Source: Adlercreutzia sp910585575 (GTDB lineage Bacteria > Actinomycetota > Coriobacteriia > Coriobacteriales > Eggerthellaceae). Taken from it: 64,000 nucleotides of DNA. Shown here piece after piece: positions 39,983-49,129 of the stretch (position 1 is the stretch's first letter; each line of letters starts with the position of its first letter). The translations under genes were made by a program, and so were the position numbers. The DNA lies in NCBI RefSeq assembly GCF_951801035.1, contig NZ_CATOKT010000007.1; one strand, 5' to 3'. Below the pieces are notes generated by a model that made no database searches, had not been told where the DNA came from, and was given only the letters and a program-made list of their open reading frames with translations.

Positions 39983-41491
39983 ATGGAGCAACACACCCCG
40001 GAGACGGCCAGCGAGGCGGCCTCTTCGCAACCGCGCCCTCGAGGGCGTCTTATCACCGTTTTGAGGGAGAGCGGATGGTCGGCCGATTGGCGCTTGCTAG
40101 GCCTTGGCTTTTGGCAGGTATGGCAGATGGTCGCTATGTGCACGACCTTTATCGTGCCCTCCGTCGAGGTGGTCGTTCCCTTCGGCAATCCTCTGCTTCT
40201 TCTGCTGGTGTTTATCACTGTCAGCTACGCTGCAGTGGTGTTGCTGTCGCGTCGTTGGGCTCCGTTTCTCGGCCGGCGCAGCGCGTTTGTGGCGGCTGCG
40301 GCTACAACGGCCGTGGGCACGGTGGTGATGCCCATTGCTCTCGGCTCCGCGGGCGGCTGGCTGGGCTTGGGGCTCTTTGTCGGAGGGGCGCTCCTGGCCT
40401 CGTTCGGCAATGCGCTTCTTCTTATTATGTGGGGCGAGCTATGGAGCGCCCTGGCTACCGGGCGCGTCGGGCGTCACCTCTATGCCTCGTATACGTTTGC
40501 CTTCGTGCTGTTCTTTCTCATCTATTGGATGCCGGCGCCCTTGGCGGTAGCTGCCACGGCGGCGATGCCGGTGGCCTCGACCGCTATTTTGGCGGCCTGC
40601 CGCAACGAGCCGCGACGTGAGCCTTCGGTTATTCCCCTTGATATCGCGACGGTTCCCGTGCGTCGCCTTTTGGTCAGCATCTTTATCCTGAGTCTGGCCT
40701 GGGGCCTCAGCCAAGGCGTTATCGGCTCGTTTGCCGTAGGCGATGCCGACTTCACGGCGAAGTCTCTTATCCTGGCGGGGGCGGGCATTGCCGCTATTAC
40801 GCTTTCGATGATGGTGTCGCCCGCGCCAGCCGAGGCGCTCTCCCTCTACCGGCCCGTGCTCCCGGCCATGGCCGTGGGTTTGGTGTTCCTTTTGCTGCAG
40901 CCGCCGCTCTACCCCTTTTTAGGATCGGGTCTCATCATCATGGGCATCTACTGTCTGGACATGCTCATGATGCTCGTTTCCACGGACGTGGCTTTTCGTG
41001 GGCGTATCTCGGTGGCCATGTCCTTCGGTCTGACAATTTTGGTGGCGCGCACCGGCACCCTGTTCGGCTCCATTGGCGCCAACGGCCTGATGGGGTCGGT
41101 GTTCTGGTCGGAAGCCCTGCGCACCGATGTGCTGCTGGTGACCTTGCTGGCCCTCGCCATCATCGGTATGTTGTTCTTCACCGTGGCGGACGTCCAGCGG
41201 CTCTACGTGACGCCCCGTGCGCAGCAGGTCGATGCCTCTTTGGAAGAGAAGTGCGCGGCCATTGCCAAGATGTGCCATTTGACGAATCGGGAATCCGAGG
41301 TCCTCGTTTTGCTGGCGCGCGGGCGCTCCGTGCCCTATCTCAGCGAGGAGCTTCATATTGCCCAGGGCACGGCCAAGCACCATGTGAGCAATATCTATCG
41401 GAAGGTGGGCGTCTTCGATCGCCAGGGGCTGCTCGATACCATCGAGCAGGGCGGCGTGGGCAAGCCCGGATGGGACGCGGCCGAGCGCTAG
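39983..41491 (+). CDS. LuxR-family regulator with a 12-TM MFS-like sensor domain
   Basis: 502 residues: hydrophobic sensor of about 12 helices (residues ~45-415) followed by a LuxR/GerE DNA-binding domain (about 432-490; LTNRESEVLVLLARGRS, LHIAQGTAKHHVSNIYRKVGV). Membrane-embedded LuxR regulators of this type are numerous in Eggerthellaceae and usually sit beside the flavoprotein gene they control. ATG 39983 is chosen for GGAGGGA at 39971. The hydrophobic part may sense a small hydrophobic ligand, possibly the flavoprotein's substrate. That is inference from the paired arrangement. Confidence 0.88.
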   Translation: MEQHTPETASEAASSQPRPRGRLITVLRESGWSADWRLLGLGFWQVWQMVAMCTTFIVPSVEVVVPFGNPLLLLLVFITVSYAAVVLLSRRWAPFLGRRSAFVAAAATTAVGTVVMPIALGSAGGWLGLGLFVGGALLASFGNALLLIMWGELWSALATGRVGRHLYASYTFAFVLFFLIYWMPAPLAVAATAAMPVASTAILAACRNEPRREPSVIPLDIATVPVRRLLVSIFILSLAWGLSQGVIGSFAVGDADFTAKSLILAGAGIAAITLSMMVSPAPAEALSLYRPVLPAMAVGLVFLLLQPPLYPFLGSGLIIMGIYCLDMLMMLVSTDVAFRGRISVAMSFGLTILVARTGTLFGSIGANGLMGSVFWSEALRTDVLLVTLLALAIIGMLFFTVADVQRLYVTPRAQQVDASLEEKCAAIAKMCHLTNRESEVLVLLARGRSVPYLSEELHIAQGTAKHHVSNIYRKVGVFDRQGLLDTIEQGGVGKPGWDAAER

Positions 41492-41658
41492 GGTGCCGTC
41501 TGCTCTTTCGTGCAATGTGTAAAGTTTACGATGACGTAAGCAATCAGCAATAAATTTCGGGCTTCGTCGGTCGCAGTGATAGGATGACACCACTTACTGA
41601 AATGCGTCACGCAATCGGGGGAGGTGCAGGGCGCAAACTGACGAGCTGAAGGAGATCT

Positions 41659-42984
41659 ATGCTTTCCGAGCGTTTGCTTACGGGTGTCGTCGGCACCTTG
41701 GCAAAAAACCAGTTGACCCTGAAACCCCCCAGCCAGGATAAGCTTCCCGATCCCGTGCCCGGTCGCCCTTATACGCTCTACGCCCATGTGCCTTTCTGCG
41801 AGCGTCTGTGCCCCTACTGCAGCTTCAACCGCTTTCCCTATCGCGAGGAGCGAGCGCGCGACTATTTCGCGTCGCTGCGCAAGGAAATGCGCATGCTAGC
41901 CGATCAGGGCTATGATTTCGAGAGCATGTACGTGGGAGGCGGCACGCCGACGGTGGACATCGACGAGCTGTGCGAGACCATCGATCTGGCCCGCGAGCTC
42001 TTCTCCATTCGCGAGGTGAACTCCGAGACGAACCCGAACCACCTTATTCCGGCCTATCTGGATAAGTTGAAGGGCCGCGTGCAGCGTCTTTCGGTAGGGG
42101 TGCAGAGCTTCGACGACGAACTGCTCAAGCAGATGGACCGCTACGAGAAATACGGCAGTGGCCAGAAGATTTTCGAGCGCATTGGCGAGACGGCCCCATA
42201 TTTCGAATCCTTGAATGTGGATATGATCTTCAACTTCCCCTCGCAAACCGAGGATATCCTGTTCAGCGATTTGGAGAAGATCACGCTCTGCGGCTGCGAC
42301 CAGACCACCTTCTCGCCGCTGTACCAGTCCCACGCCACCACGCGCAAGATGGAGAACGTTCTGGGCAAGATGGACTACGAGAAGGAGCGTCGCTTCTACC
42401 ATATTATCGACGAGGTGCTGGCCGGCGGCGAGCATCCGTTCTTCGAGCGTCGCACCTTGTGGACCTTTAATCGCCTCGACGAGAATCAAGAGCGCACCGA
42501 GCATTTGGAAGTGGACGAGTACGCCGTGTCCTACGAGGAGTGCGTGGGCATCGGCAGCGGCTCCATTACCCATCTCGATCATAGGCTGCTGGTGAATACG
42601 TTTGACCTGAAAGAGTACGGTCGCCAGCTGGCCGAGGGCCAGGCGCCCCTGCTGGGCCAGGCGGTTATCTCGCGCCGCGACATGATGCGTTACAAGTTCC
42701 TGCTGCAGCTTTACGCTCTGCGTTTCGACAAGCACGAGTTCGAGCGCGACTTCGGTGTCAGCGTCGAGCGGGGGCTTCCCGCGGAGATGGCCTTTATGCG
42801 CCTCAACGGCGCCTTCGCCACCGACAACGACGACGAGCTGACCTTGACCCCGCGCGGCCGCTACCTGACGGTGGTGCTCTATCGCCAGTATCTGGCCAGT
42901 TTGAACAACCTGCGCGAACAGGCGCGCTCCCAAATCGTCGGCCTGGAGCACGACCTGCTGTTCGGTGACGGGACTGAGCGTTAA
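41659..42984 (+). CDS. Radical SAM coproporphyrinogen III oxidase family protein (HemN/HemW-like)
   Basis: A 441-residue radical SAM enzyme with the cluster motif VPFCERLCPYCSF (about residues 44-56; CxxxCxxC), the Gly-rich MYVGGGTPTVDID, and SVGVQSFDDELLKQM. The family includes oxygen-independent coproporphyrinogen oxidase, the haem chaperone HemW and the haem-degrading ChuW/HutW group, which cannot be told apart with confidence here. The HemN-specific N-terminal elements are not evident. RBS AAGGAG. A short palindrome GTAAA-G-TTTAC lies about 130 bp upstream. Monocistronic with a terminator. Confidence 0.85.
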   Translation: MLSERLLTGVVGTLAKNQLTLKPPSQDKLPDPVPGRPYTLYAHVPFCERLCPYCSFNRFPYREERARDYFASLRKEMRMLADQGYDFESMYVGGGTPTVDIDELCETIDLARELFSIREVNSETNPNHLIPAYLDKLKGRVQRLSVGVQSFDDELLKQMDRYEKYGSGQKIFERIGETAPYFESLNVDMIFNFPSQTEDILFSDLEKITLCGCDQTTFSPLYQSHATTRKMENVLGKMDYEKERRFYHIIDEVLAGGEHPFFERRTLWTFNRLDENQERTEHLEVDEYAVSYEECVGIGSGSITHLDHRLLVNTFDLKEYGRQLAEGQAPLLGQAVISRRDMMRYKFLLQLYALRFDKHEFERDFGVSVERGLPAEMAFMRLNGAFATDNDDELTLTPRGRYLTVVLYRQYLASLNNLREQARSQIVGLEHDLLFGDGTER

Positions 42985-43011
42985 AGAAGGAGATCGAGAC
43001 AACGAGTGAGG

Positions 43012-43050
43012 TGGGGCGCTTTCCGAGGGGAGGGCGCCCCGCTGTTTTTG
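43012..43050 (+). terminator. Terminator of the HemN-like gene
   Basis: GGGGCGC (43013-43019) pairs with GCGCCCC (43034-43040), followed by GCTGTTTTT. Confidence 0.7.
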
Positions 43051-43166
43051 TACTTGAGACTAATCCGGGTGAGATGGGTATCTGCTCTGTTGTCATTCCA
43101 GATGTCAACAGCCATTGTTGGTGTGCAGCTTGGAAAACATTGGCGAGGAAGTGCAGGGTTTCTGCC

Positions 43167-43178
43167 GGGGGGGGGGGG
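43167..43178. repeat. Poly-G tract of 12 in a non-coding region
   Basis: Twelve consecutive G residues in the gap between the HemN-like gene and tRNA-Pro. No convincing ORF crosses it, so any phase variation would have to act on transcription or RNA. Confidence 0.9.
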
Positions 43179-43228
43179 TGCAGCTAAGATGCCTGTAAAC
43201 CCCACCTGTGCAAAGACTTCGGTAAAGC

Positions 43229-43267
43229 AAGAGGCTCCGTCGATATCTTATATCGACGGAGCCTCTT
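43229..43267 (-). terminator. Long hairpin downstream of tRNA-Pro
   Basis: 18-bp perfect stem (43229-43246 with 43250-43267) and a 3-base loop; on the minus strand it ends CTCTTGCTTT. Probable terminator despite an imperfect T-run. Confidence 0.7.
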
Positions 43268-43275
43268 AAGTCTCA

Positions 43276-43352
<77 letters not shown>

Positions 43353-43386
43353 TTGGCTTTTAGGCTCTCGCCCAAACAGCTTGTCT

Positions 43387-43415
43387 ATAGTAACCTTCCC
43401 TTTTCACGTTTGCAA
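43387..43415 (-). promoter_or_regulatory. Promoter of tRNA-Pro
   Basis: Minus strand TTGCAA, 17-bp spacer, TACTAT. Confidence 0.75.
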
Positions 43416-43576
43416 GAGTTTTTTCGCCAAAATCATCGAGTGGCATTTTCGTAGCGAGCGTTCGCGTACCAGAGCTGCGAAACGACAGCTTCCGATAGCT
43501 TGTGATAAATGCCAATGAATCGAAGAGGGGAGGGTATGGTAGGCTGATGCCAAGCAAAAACAAGGAGGATGCAACC

Positions 43577-44011
43577 ATGAAAAAAACCATTGTGGCCGTT
43601 GATCCCTGCGATTACGAAATCCGCGGTCTGTACCGCTTCGCCTCGCTCAAGCCTACGTGCACGCTGCCCGAGGACGTGGCCGGTGTTTGGCCGGAGAATC
43701 CGCGGCTGCTGATGATTGCTGCTGATCCCGATGACGATACGTTCATCGAGAACCTGGGCATGGATTTTTGCTCGGCGCTCACGAAGGCCGATGTTCCCGT
43801 GGGTGAGCTGCGTATTCTGCAGCGCGAGACCGAGAATGTGGCAAAACCTCTGGTGGAAGGGGCCGATGTCATTGTCTTGGCCGATGGTGACGACGGGAAG
43901 CGCCAGGCCTTCTTCGAGGCCATCGACTTGCCGGTGCTGCTGCAGAATGCCAAGGAGGACGCCGTGCTCATCGCCCTCGACGAGCAGGCCTTGGCTACGG
44001 CCGGTTGCTAG
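43577..44011 (+). CDS. Short protein resembling the N-terminal half of peptidase E (S51), lacking the active site
   Basis: A 144-residue protein with a strong RBS (AAGGAGG) and ATG 43577. From about residue 35 the sequence follows the S51/peptidase E order: RLLMIAADPDDDTFIENLG, then VGELRILQRET, ADVIVLADGDDGKRQAFFEAI and LPVLLQ. It stops where the catalytic Ser segment (usually GxSAG) should begin, ending IALDEQALATAGC. It may be a truncated or repurposed S51-like fold. The family call is from pattern memory. It is followed by a long hairpin ahead of brnQ. Confidence 0.6.
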   Translation: MKKTIVAVDPCDYEIRGLYRFASLKPTCTLPEDVAGVWPENPRLLMIAADPDDDTFIENLGMDFCSALTKADVPVGELRILQRETENVAKPLVEGADVIVLADGDDGKRQAFFEAIDLPVLLQNAKEDAVLIALDEQALATAGC

Positions 44012-44071
44012 GCCCCGCTTCTTCCGGTTCCCTTTACGATTTTGTGCCGTTTTAGGATGAGCGCATAAATT

Positions 44072-44121
44072 CAGCGGTCTCCTGCGAGAATAGAGAAAAT
44101 CGCAGGAGACCGCTGTTGTTT
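44072..44121 (+). terminator. Terminator/leader hairpin just upstream of brnQ
   Basis: 16-bp perfect stem (44072-44087 with 44100-44115), 12-base loop, then GTTGTTTT. The brnQ RBS (GGGAGGAA) begins a few bases later, so either it ends the upstream transcript and brnQ depends on read-through, or it is an attenuator. Confidence 0.75.
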
Positions 44122-44132
44122 TGGGAGGAAGC

Positions 44133-45419
44133 ATGAACAAAGATTCGCTCGTCGTAGGCTTGGCGTTGTTCGCCATGTTCTTCGGCGCGGGTAATCTGAT
44201 CTTTCCGCCGTTTCTTGGCATGGAAAGCGGCTTCGAGTGGCCGTTGGGCTTGGCGTGCTTCGTTTTCGTCGACGTGGTCATTTCCTGTATTGGCGTTTAC
44301 GCCATCAACGCTGCCGGCGGCTCTATTCTGTCTATCCAGGGAGTGCTGGGTAAGCGAGCCGGTCTGGTACTCAACAGTGCCGCCATTTTGTGCACCGGCG
44401 TGCTTATCGCCCCGCCGCGGACGGCGGCTACTACCTACGAGATGGCCATCGCGCCGCTTTTGGGCGACGCCATCGGACTGCTGCCCTTTTCGCTGCTGTT
44501 CTTCGCCGTGGTACTTGCGCTGACCATTCGCCCCACCCGTATTGTGGACATTGTCGGCAAGATCCTTACCCCGGTGCTGGTAGTGGGCATCATCATCATG
44601 GTGGTGTCGGGCATCGCCGATCCGCTGGGCCCGGTGGTAGCGCCTGAGTCCGCTACCGTGGTAGCCGACGGCATTTCGGCCGGGTATCAGACTATGGACA
44701 TTCTTGCCGTCGTGGGCTTTGCCATCATCGTGCAGGAATCAGTGCGCGCTGCTGGCTATCAATCGGCCCGCGATCAGCTGTCGGTGACGGCCCGCGCCAG
44801 CTTGGTGGCCTGCATCTTGCTAACGCTTATCTACGGCGGCCTTACTTACTTGGGCGCCACGGCTGCCACGGTGGTGCCGCATGATGTGAACCAGGCCACG
44901 CTCATCACGCTCATCACCGAGCAGCTGATGGGCCCTGTGGGCCTTATCGTACTCGGCGTTGTCGTCGGCTTCGCGTGCCTCACCACCGCCGTAGGTCTGT
45001 GCGGCGCCACGGCCGAATACGTCGAGCGCATCTCCAACCGCCGCATCAGCTACCGAGCGGGGCTCATCAGCGTTGTGGTCATCGCCCTGCTCATTTGCAA
45101 TTTGGGCCTCACGAACATCATCAACATGGCGGCCCCCATCCTCTCGGTTATCTGCCCGCCCTTCATGATTACCGTCATCCTGCTTCTGTTCCGCAAGCAC
45201 ATCAAGAGCACCTGGACTTTCAAAGGCGCGGCCCTGGCCGCCGTGGTCGCCAGCCTCATGCTCACCGTCAACGATTTGACCGGCGCTCTCAGCTTCGTCG
45301 AGGCAGCCCCGCTCTACGAATACGGCTTCAGCTGGCTCATCCCAGCGCTCCTGGGCGCCGCAGCCGGCGCCGCGCTTGGATCCAAGTTCGATCAGCCCCG
45401 CCAGCCAGCAGGGGAGTAG
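44133..45419 (+). CDS. brnQ: Branched-chain amino acid carrier, LIVCS family
   Basis: A 428-residue inner-membrane symporter with about 12 helices, importing Leu/Ile/Val with Na+ or H+. The N-terminal family signature is GLALFAMFFGAGNLIFPPFLG (split as GLALFAMFFGAGNLIF and PPFLG, residues ~8-28), followed by GVLIAPPRTAATTYEMA and LGATAATVVP. ATG 44133 has GGAGGAA upstream; the ORF could start at 44121 but without an RBS. Its stop codon touches the outer arm of repeat family 2 copy C. Confidence 0.92.
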   Translation: MNKDSLVVGLALFAMFFGAGNLIFPPFLGMESGFEWPLGLACFVFVDVVISCIGVYAINAAGGSILSIQGVLGKRAGLVLNSAAILCTGVLIAPPRTAATTYEMAIAPLLGDAIGLLPFSLLFFAVVLALTIRPTRIVDIVGKILTPVLVVGIIIMVVSGIADPLGPVVAPESATVVADGISAGYQTMDILAVVGFAIIVQESVRAAGYQSARDQLSVTARASLVACILLTLIYGGLTYLGATAATVVPHDVNQATLITLITEQLMGPVGLIVLGVVVGFACLTTAVGLCGATAEYVERISNRRISYRAGLISVVVIALLICNLGLTNIINMAAPILSVICPPFMITVILLLFRKHIKSTWTFKGAALAAVVASLMLTVNDLTGALSFVEAAPLYEYGFSWLIPALLGAAAGAALGSKFDQPRQPAGE

Positions 45420-45572
45420 CGGACGGCCCCGCCGCCCCCGCAGGGCACCGTCTGAACACCAAAAGAAAAAGCGACCGAAGGTCGCCCAGTAAATGCATGA
45501 GGGAGCGCAGCGCACGAGCGAAGCGAGCAGCGGAGCGGCGCGTGCCCGGAGTGGGGCAGCGGGGCCGTCCGC
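45419..45572 (+). repeat. Structured repeat family 2, copy C
   Basis: Outer arms 45419-45438 and 45553-45572 pair over 20 bp with one mismatch. Next inward GGGCAC (45443-45448) pairs with GTGCCC (45542-45547). The core has TCTGAACACC, hairpin GCGACC-GAA-GGTCGC and AATGCATGAGGGAGCG. It starts on the last base of the brnQ stop codon. Confidence 0.8.
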
Positions 45573-45850
45573 GGCCAGGTGGAGCAACCCGGAACCACCC
45601 AGCAACCGCGCGCAAGGCCGAAGGCCGAGCAAGCGGGAGCGGCCAGATTGAGCAACCACCAAAGCCTCCCAGCTAGCGCACGTGCACAAAATTTCTCCAC
45701 CCTTTACCGAGCAATAGCCCCAAGGCCCCCAAGTGGCAACGCCCACCTGCGCCTCCTTTGCTAAGGTACTGTCCAGGTCCTTCGGGATCTTGTTCTTTTC
45801 GTCGGCAAATAAAGGCGAAAGGGGCCGAATTAGGGTAAGGAGGATCCTGC
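45573..45850. other. 278-bp leader region before the ech operon
   Basis: No gene. It holds three AGCAACC repeats (about 45583, 45599, 45653) and a GGCC-GAA-GGCC hairpin (~45615-45625) followed by sequence like the 3' half of repeat family 2, so it may be a decayed further copy. Close to the start codon is a good RBS (AAGGAGGA). No confident promoter was seen. Confidence 0.5.
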
Positions 45851-47785
45851 ATGGAATTCAGCCTTGGATTGCTCGGATTTCTCATTGTGTTCCCCCTGAT
45901 TGTCGCGGCAGTGCTGCTGTTCGTTAAGCAGGACAAGGTGCGTAACATCGTGGTGTGCGTATCCGGTGTCGTCATCGGCATCGCGTCGGTCATCATGGTG
46001 GTGCTCAATCTGGGGGCTTCGTGCACGCTCTTCGAATTTGAGAGCGAGGTGCTCGATTTCGTTTGCACGGGAATCAGCTGCCTCATCGCCGCCACGATCA
46101 TTTGGTTCGCCGTTCGCTACAAGAACGTGTGGGCAGCGGTGCTGGCGGTGGTGCAGGTGGTGGGCGCCATCGTGCTCGAGTTTGCGTTCGCCCATGAGAT
46201 CGAGGTGCCCTACGGCCTCTATTTCGACTCGCTGTCGCTGTTGATGGTGTTCATCATCGGCGTGGTAGGCTCGGGCATTTGCATTTACGCACTGGGCTAC
46301 ATGGAAGATTTCCAGGCCCATGAGCCCGTGGATGCCCCCGATCGCCGCCCGATGTTCTTCGCCCTCATGTTCGTGTTCCTGTCGGCCATGTTCCTCATCG
46401 TGTTCGCCAACAACATGGAATGGATGTTCACGGGCTGGGAGGTCACCACGCTCTGCTCGTTCCTGCTCATCGGCTACACGCGCACCGAGGAGGCCATCAA
46501 GAATGCCTTCCGTCAGATCATCATGAATCTTGCCGGTGGCCTGGGTTTTTTGGTGGCGCTGTACTCCTGCGCCCTGACGGTGGGCACCTTCTCGTTCTAC
46601 GAGTTCCTCGTCATCGGCGTGAACAACCCGGCCCTGGTTACCCTGGCCGTGACGGCGCTGGCCTTTGCCGGCATCACGAAGGCTGCTCAGATGCCCTTCC
46701 AAACGTGGCTGCTCGGCGCCATGGTGGCCCCCACGCCTACCAGTGCGCTGCTGCATTCCTCCACTATGGTGAAGGCCGGCGTGTTCATGCTGGTGAAGCT
46801 GGCCCCCATCATGCAGGTGTGCCCGACGCCCTCGCTCATGGTCATGCTGGTGGGCGGCATTACCTTCGTGCTCTGCTCGTTCATGGCCATCTCGCAGTCG
46901 AACGCCAAGCGCGTGCTGGCTTACTCCACCATCGCCAACCTGGGCCTGATCACGGCCTGCGCCGGCGTGGGCACGGCTGAGGCCGTGTGGGCCGCGTGCT
47001 TCCTCATCTTGTTCCATGCCATTGCGAAGTCGCTGCTGTTCCTGTGCGTCGGCACGGCCGAGCACCACATTGGCAGCCGCGACATCGAGGACATGGACCT
47101 CTTGTTCGATCGCATGCCCCGCTTGGCCCGCTTTATGATGCTGGGCATCATGTGCATGTTCATCGCGCCCTTCGGCATGTTGATGGCGAAGTGGGCAACG
47201 CTTGTGTCCTTCGTGGACGCGCGCCAGGTGGCCCTCATCCTTATTCTGGCCTTCGGTTCGGCGGCCACGTTCATGTTCTGGGCGAAGTGGCTCGGCAAGC
47301 TGGCCGGCATCGCGGGCAATCCGCAGAACGTCGAGACCACGGTGCGTCCCACCGAGTGGGTGTCGCTGCTGCTCATGGCCGTGCTGCTGGTGCTAGCCTG
47401 CGTGTTCCTGCCCTTTATCTCCGCGTTCAACGTGGAGCCCTACGTGTACTCGGTCTACGGCACCCTGGGTCAGGACATCACGGGCGACAACCTGTGGCTG
47501 GCTTCCATCTGCACGGCCGTGGTGGTCATCGTGCTCTTCTCGGGGCTGGGCTCCAAGCAGAAGGGGCGTCGGGTGGGCGTGTATCTGGCGGGTGTCAGCC
47601 GCGACAACGACGCGCGTTCGTTCCAAAACTCCCTGTCCGGCACTACCGAGGCCTCGGCTCGCAACTGGTACATGGACGCGGTCTTCGGAGAGAAGCGCAT
47701 CGCTCCGGTGGGCGTGGTGTTCAACTCGGTCATCATGGTCGTTACGTTTGTAGTGGCCTTCGTTCTGACTCCCATCGTCTTCTAG
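45851..47785 (+). CDS. echA: Ech hydrogenase subunit A (NuoL/MrpA-like ion-translocating subunit)
   Basis: A 644-residue polytopic protein of the NuoL/MrpD antiporter-like family (about 15 helices), the ion-pumping arm of the complex. Family motifs include MEWMFTGWEVTTLCSFLLIGY, the lysine-bearing AGITKAAQMPFQTWLLGAMVAPTPTSALLHSSTMVKAGVF (within residues ~275-315, split here by helix) and LAYSTIANLGLI. It is first in a six-gene run whose order and content match energy-converting [NiFe]-hydrogenase echABCDEF. ATG 45851 follows AAGGAGGA. Confidence 0.88.
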   Translation: MEFSLGLLGFLIVFPLIVAAVLLFVKQDKVRNIVVCVSGVVIGIASVIMVVLNLGASCTLFEFESEVLDFVCTGISCLIAATIIWFAVRYKNVWAAVLAVVQVVGAIVLEFAFAHEIEVPYGLYFDSLSLLMVFIIGVVGSGICIYALGYMEDFQAHEPVDAPDRRPMFFALMFVFLSAMFLIVFANNMEWMFTGWEVTTLCSFLLIGYTRTEEAIKNAFRQIIMNLAGGLGFLVALYSCALTVGTFSFYEFLVIGVNNPALVTLAVTALAFAGITKAAQMPFQTWLLGAMVAPTPTSALLHSSTMVKAGVFMLVKLAPIMQVCPTPSLMVMLVGGITFVLCSFMAISQSNAKRVLAYSTIANLGLITACAGVGTAEAVWAACFLILFHAIAKSLLFLCVGTAEHHIGSRDIEDMDLLFDRMPRLARFMMLGIMCMFIAPFGMLMAKWATLVSFVDARQVALILILAFGSAATFMFWAKWLGKLAGIAGNPQNVETTVRPTEWVSLLLMAVLLVLACVFLPFISAFNVEPYVYSVYGTLGQDITGDNLWLASICTAVVVIVLFSGLGSKQKGRRVGVYLAGVSRDNDARSFQNSLSGTTEASARNWYMDAVFGEKRIAPVGVVFNSVIMVVTFVVAFVLTPIVF

Positions 47786-47801
47786 GAAGGGTGTGATATC
47801 A

Positions 47802-48671
47802 ATGTCTTTGCTCGCTATGCTTATCGGCACCCTTCTGTTTGCCATCCTGGGCCCGGTCATCGGCTGTTTCCTGGCCGGTCTCGATCGCATCATCTCGGCC
47901 CGCATGCAGGGCCGTGTGGGACCGCCGCTGCTGCAGCCTTACTACGACGTGCGCAAGCTCTTTGAGAAGGAGCGTGTGTCGGTGAACAGCGTGGAATCGG
48001 TGTACGTGGCCTCTGCGCTGCTGTTCGCCGTGGTGGCCGGCGGTGTGTTCTTCTCCGGCGGCAACCTGCTTATGTGCGTGTTCATCATCACCCTGTCCAG
48101 CCTGTTCTTCATCATGGCGGCCTACTCCACCCGCTCTCCCTACGCGGAGGTGGGCGCGGCTCGCGAGACACTGCAGGTGATGTGCTACGAGCCCATGGTG
48201 CTGTTGATGGCCGTGGCTTTCTTCCAGGCGTCGGGCTCCTTCGATGTGGCAGCGGTGCTCGGCCTCAGCCATCCGGTGGTGTGCACCATCTGGCTCGTGT
48301 TCCTGGGCGTGCTGTTCATCCTCACCATCAAGCTGCGCAAGTCGCCCTTCGATCTGTCCATGTCCCATCATGCCCATCAGGAAATTGTCCGCGGGGTGAC
48401 CACGGAGATGTCCGGTCCCACCTTGGGTCTGGTGGAGATCATGCACTGGTGCGAGAACGTCCTGTTCCTAGGCTGGATCGGCATGTTCTTTGTCTGGGCA
48501 AACCCCGTCTCCCTTGTTATCGCCCTGGTCATCGTGCTATTGGTGTACTTCCTGGAAATTTGGATCGACAACAATTTCGCGCGTGTGAAGTGGCAGTTCA
48601 TGTTCAAGTCGGCATGGCTCGTGGCGCTTATCGCCGGCGGCGTGAACGTGGCCGTCCTCGCGTTTCTGTAA
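47802..48671 (+). CDS. echB: Ech hydrogenase subunit B (NuoH-like)
   Basis: A 289-residue membrane subunit related to complex I NuoH, connecting the peripheral arm to the ion channel. About eight helices are visible, with the cytoplasmic loops RMQGRVGPPLLQPYYDVRKLFEKE (split: RMQGRVGPPLLQ at about 34, KLFEKE at about 51) and RKSPFDLSMSHHAHQE (about 180-195), the quinone-site-like loop of NuoH. ATG 47802 is chosen over GTG 47793 because GGAAGGG is ten bases upstream. 16 bp after echA. Confidence 0.88.
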   Translation: MSLLAMLIGTLLFAILGPVIGCFLAGLDRIISARMQGRVGPPLLQPYYDVRKLFEKERVSVNSVESVYVASALLFAVVAGGVFFSGGNLLMCVFIITLSSLFFIMAAYSTRSPYAEVGAARETLQVMCYEPMVLLMAVAFFQASGSFDVAAVLGLSHPVVCTIWLVFLGVLFILTIKLRKSPFDLSMSHHAHQEIVRGVTTEMSGPTLGLVEIMHWCENVLFLGWIGMFFVWANPVSLVIALVIVLLVYFLEIWIDNNFARVKWQFMFKSAWLVALIAGGVNVAVLAFL

Positions 48672-48683
48672 GGAGGGATTACC

Positions 48684-49127
48684 ATGGCATTTGCTTCAAA
48701 ATCACCGTGGGTCATCCACTACGACGGCTCCAGCTGCAACGGCTGCGACATCGAGGTGCTCGCCACCTTGTGCCCGGGCTTCGACGGTGAGCGCTTCGGC
48801 GTCATCAACACGGGCAATCCCAAGCACGCTGATATCTTCCTGGTTACGGGTAGCGTGAACGAGCAGAACATCAACGTGGTGAAGGAGATCTACGACCAGA
48901 TGCTCGAGCCCAAAGTGGTGGTGGCTTGTGGCATCTGCGCTTGCTCCGGCGGCGTCTTCCATGATTGCTACAACGTCATCGGTGGTGTCGATCAAGCTAT
49001 CCCCGTCGATGTGTACGCTCCGGGCTGCGCCGTGCGTCCCGAGCAGCTCATCGACGCTATCGTCCAGGGCGTGGCCGTGCTCGACGAGAAGTCGAAGGCC
49101 CTCAAAGCGGCCAAGAAGGGAGCGTAA
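48684..49127 (+). CDS. echC: Ech hydrogenase small subunit C (NuoB-like, [4Fe-4S])
   Basis: A 147-residue iron-sulfur subunit of the NuoB/[NiFe]-hydrogenase small-subunit family, carrying the proximal cluster. Cys ligands are in DGSSCNGCDIEVL (about residues 17-23), ACGICACSGG (about 75-84) and APGCAVRPEQ (about 113-122). Lacks a Tat signal, so it faces the cytoplasm. RBS AAGGAGGG. Confidence 0.92.
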   Translation: MAFASKSPWVIHYDGSSCNGCDIEVLATLCPGFDGERFGVINTGNPKHADIFLVTGSVNEQNINVVKEIYDQMLEPKVVVACGICACSGGVFHDCYNVIGGVDQAIPVDVYAPGCAVRPEQLIDAIVQGVAVLDEKSKALKAAKKGA

Positions 49128-49129
49128 CC

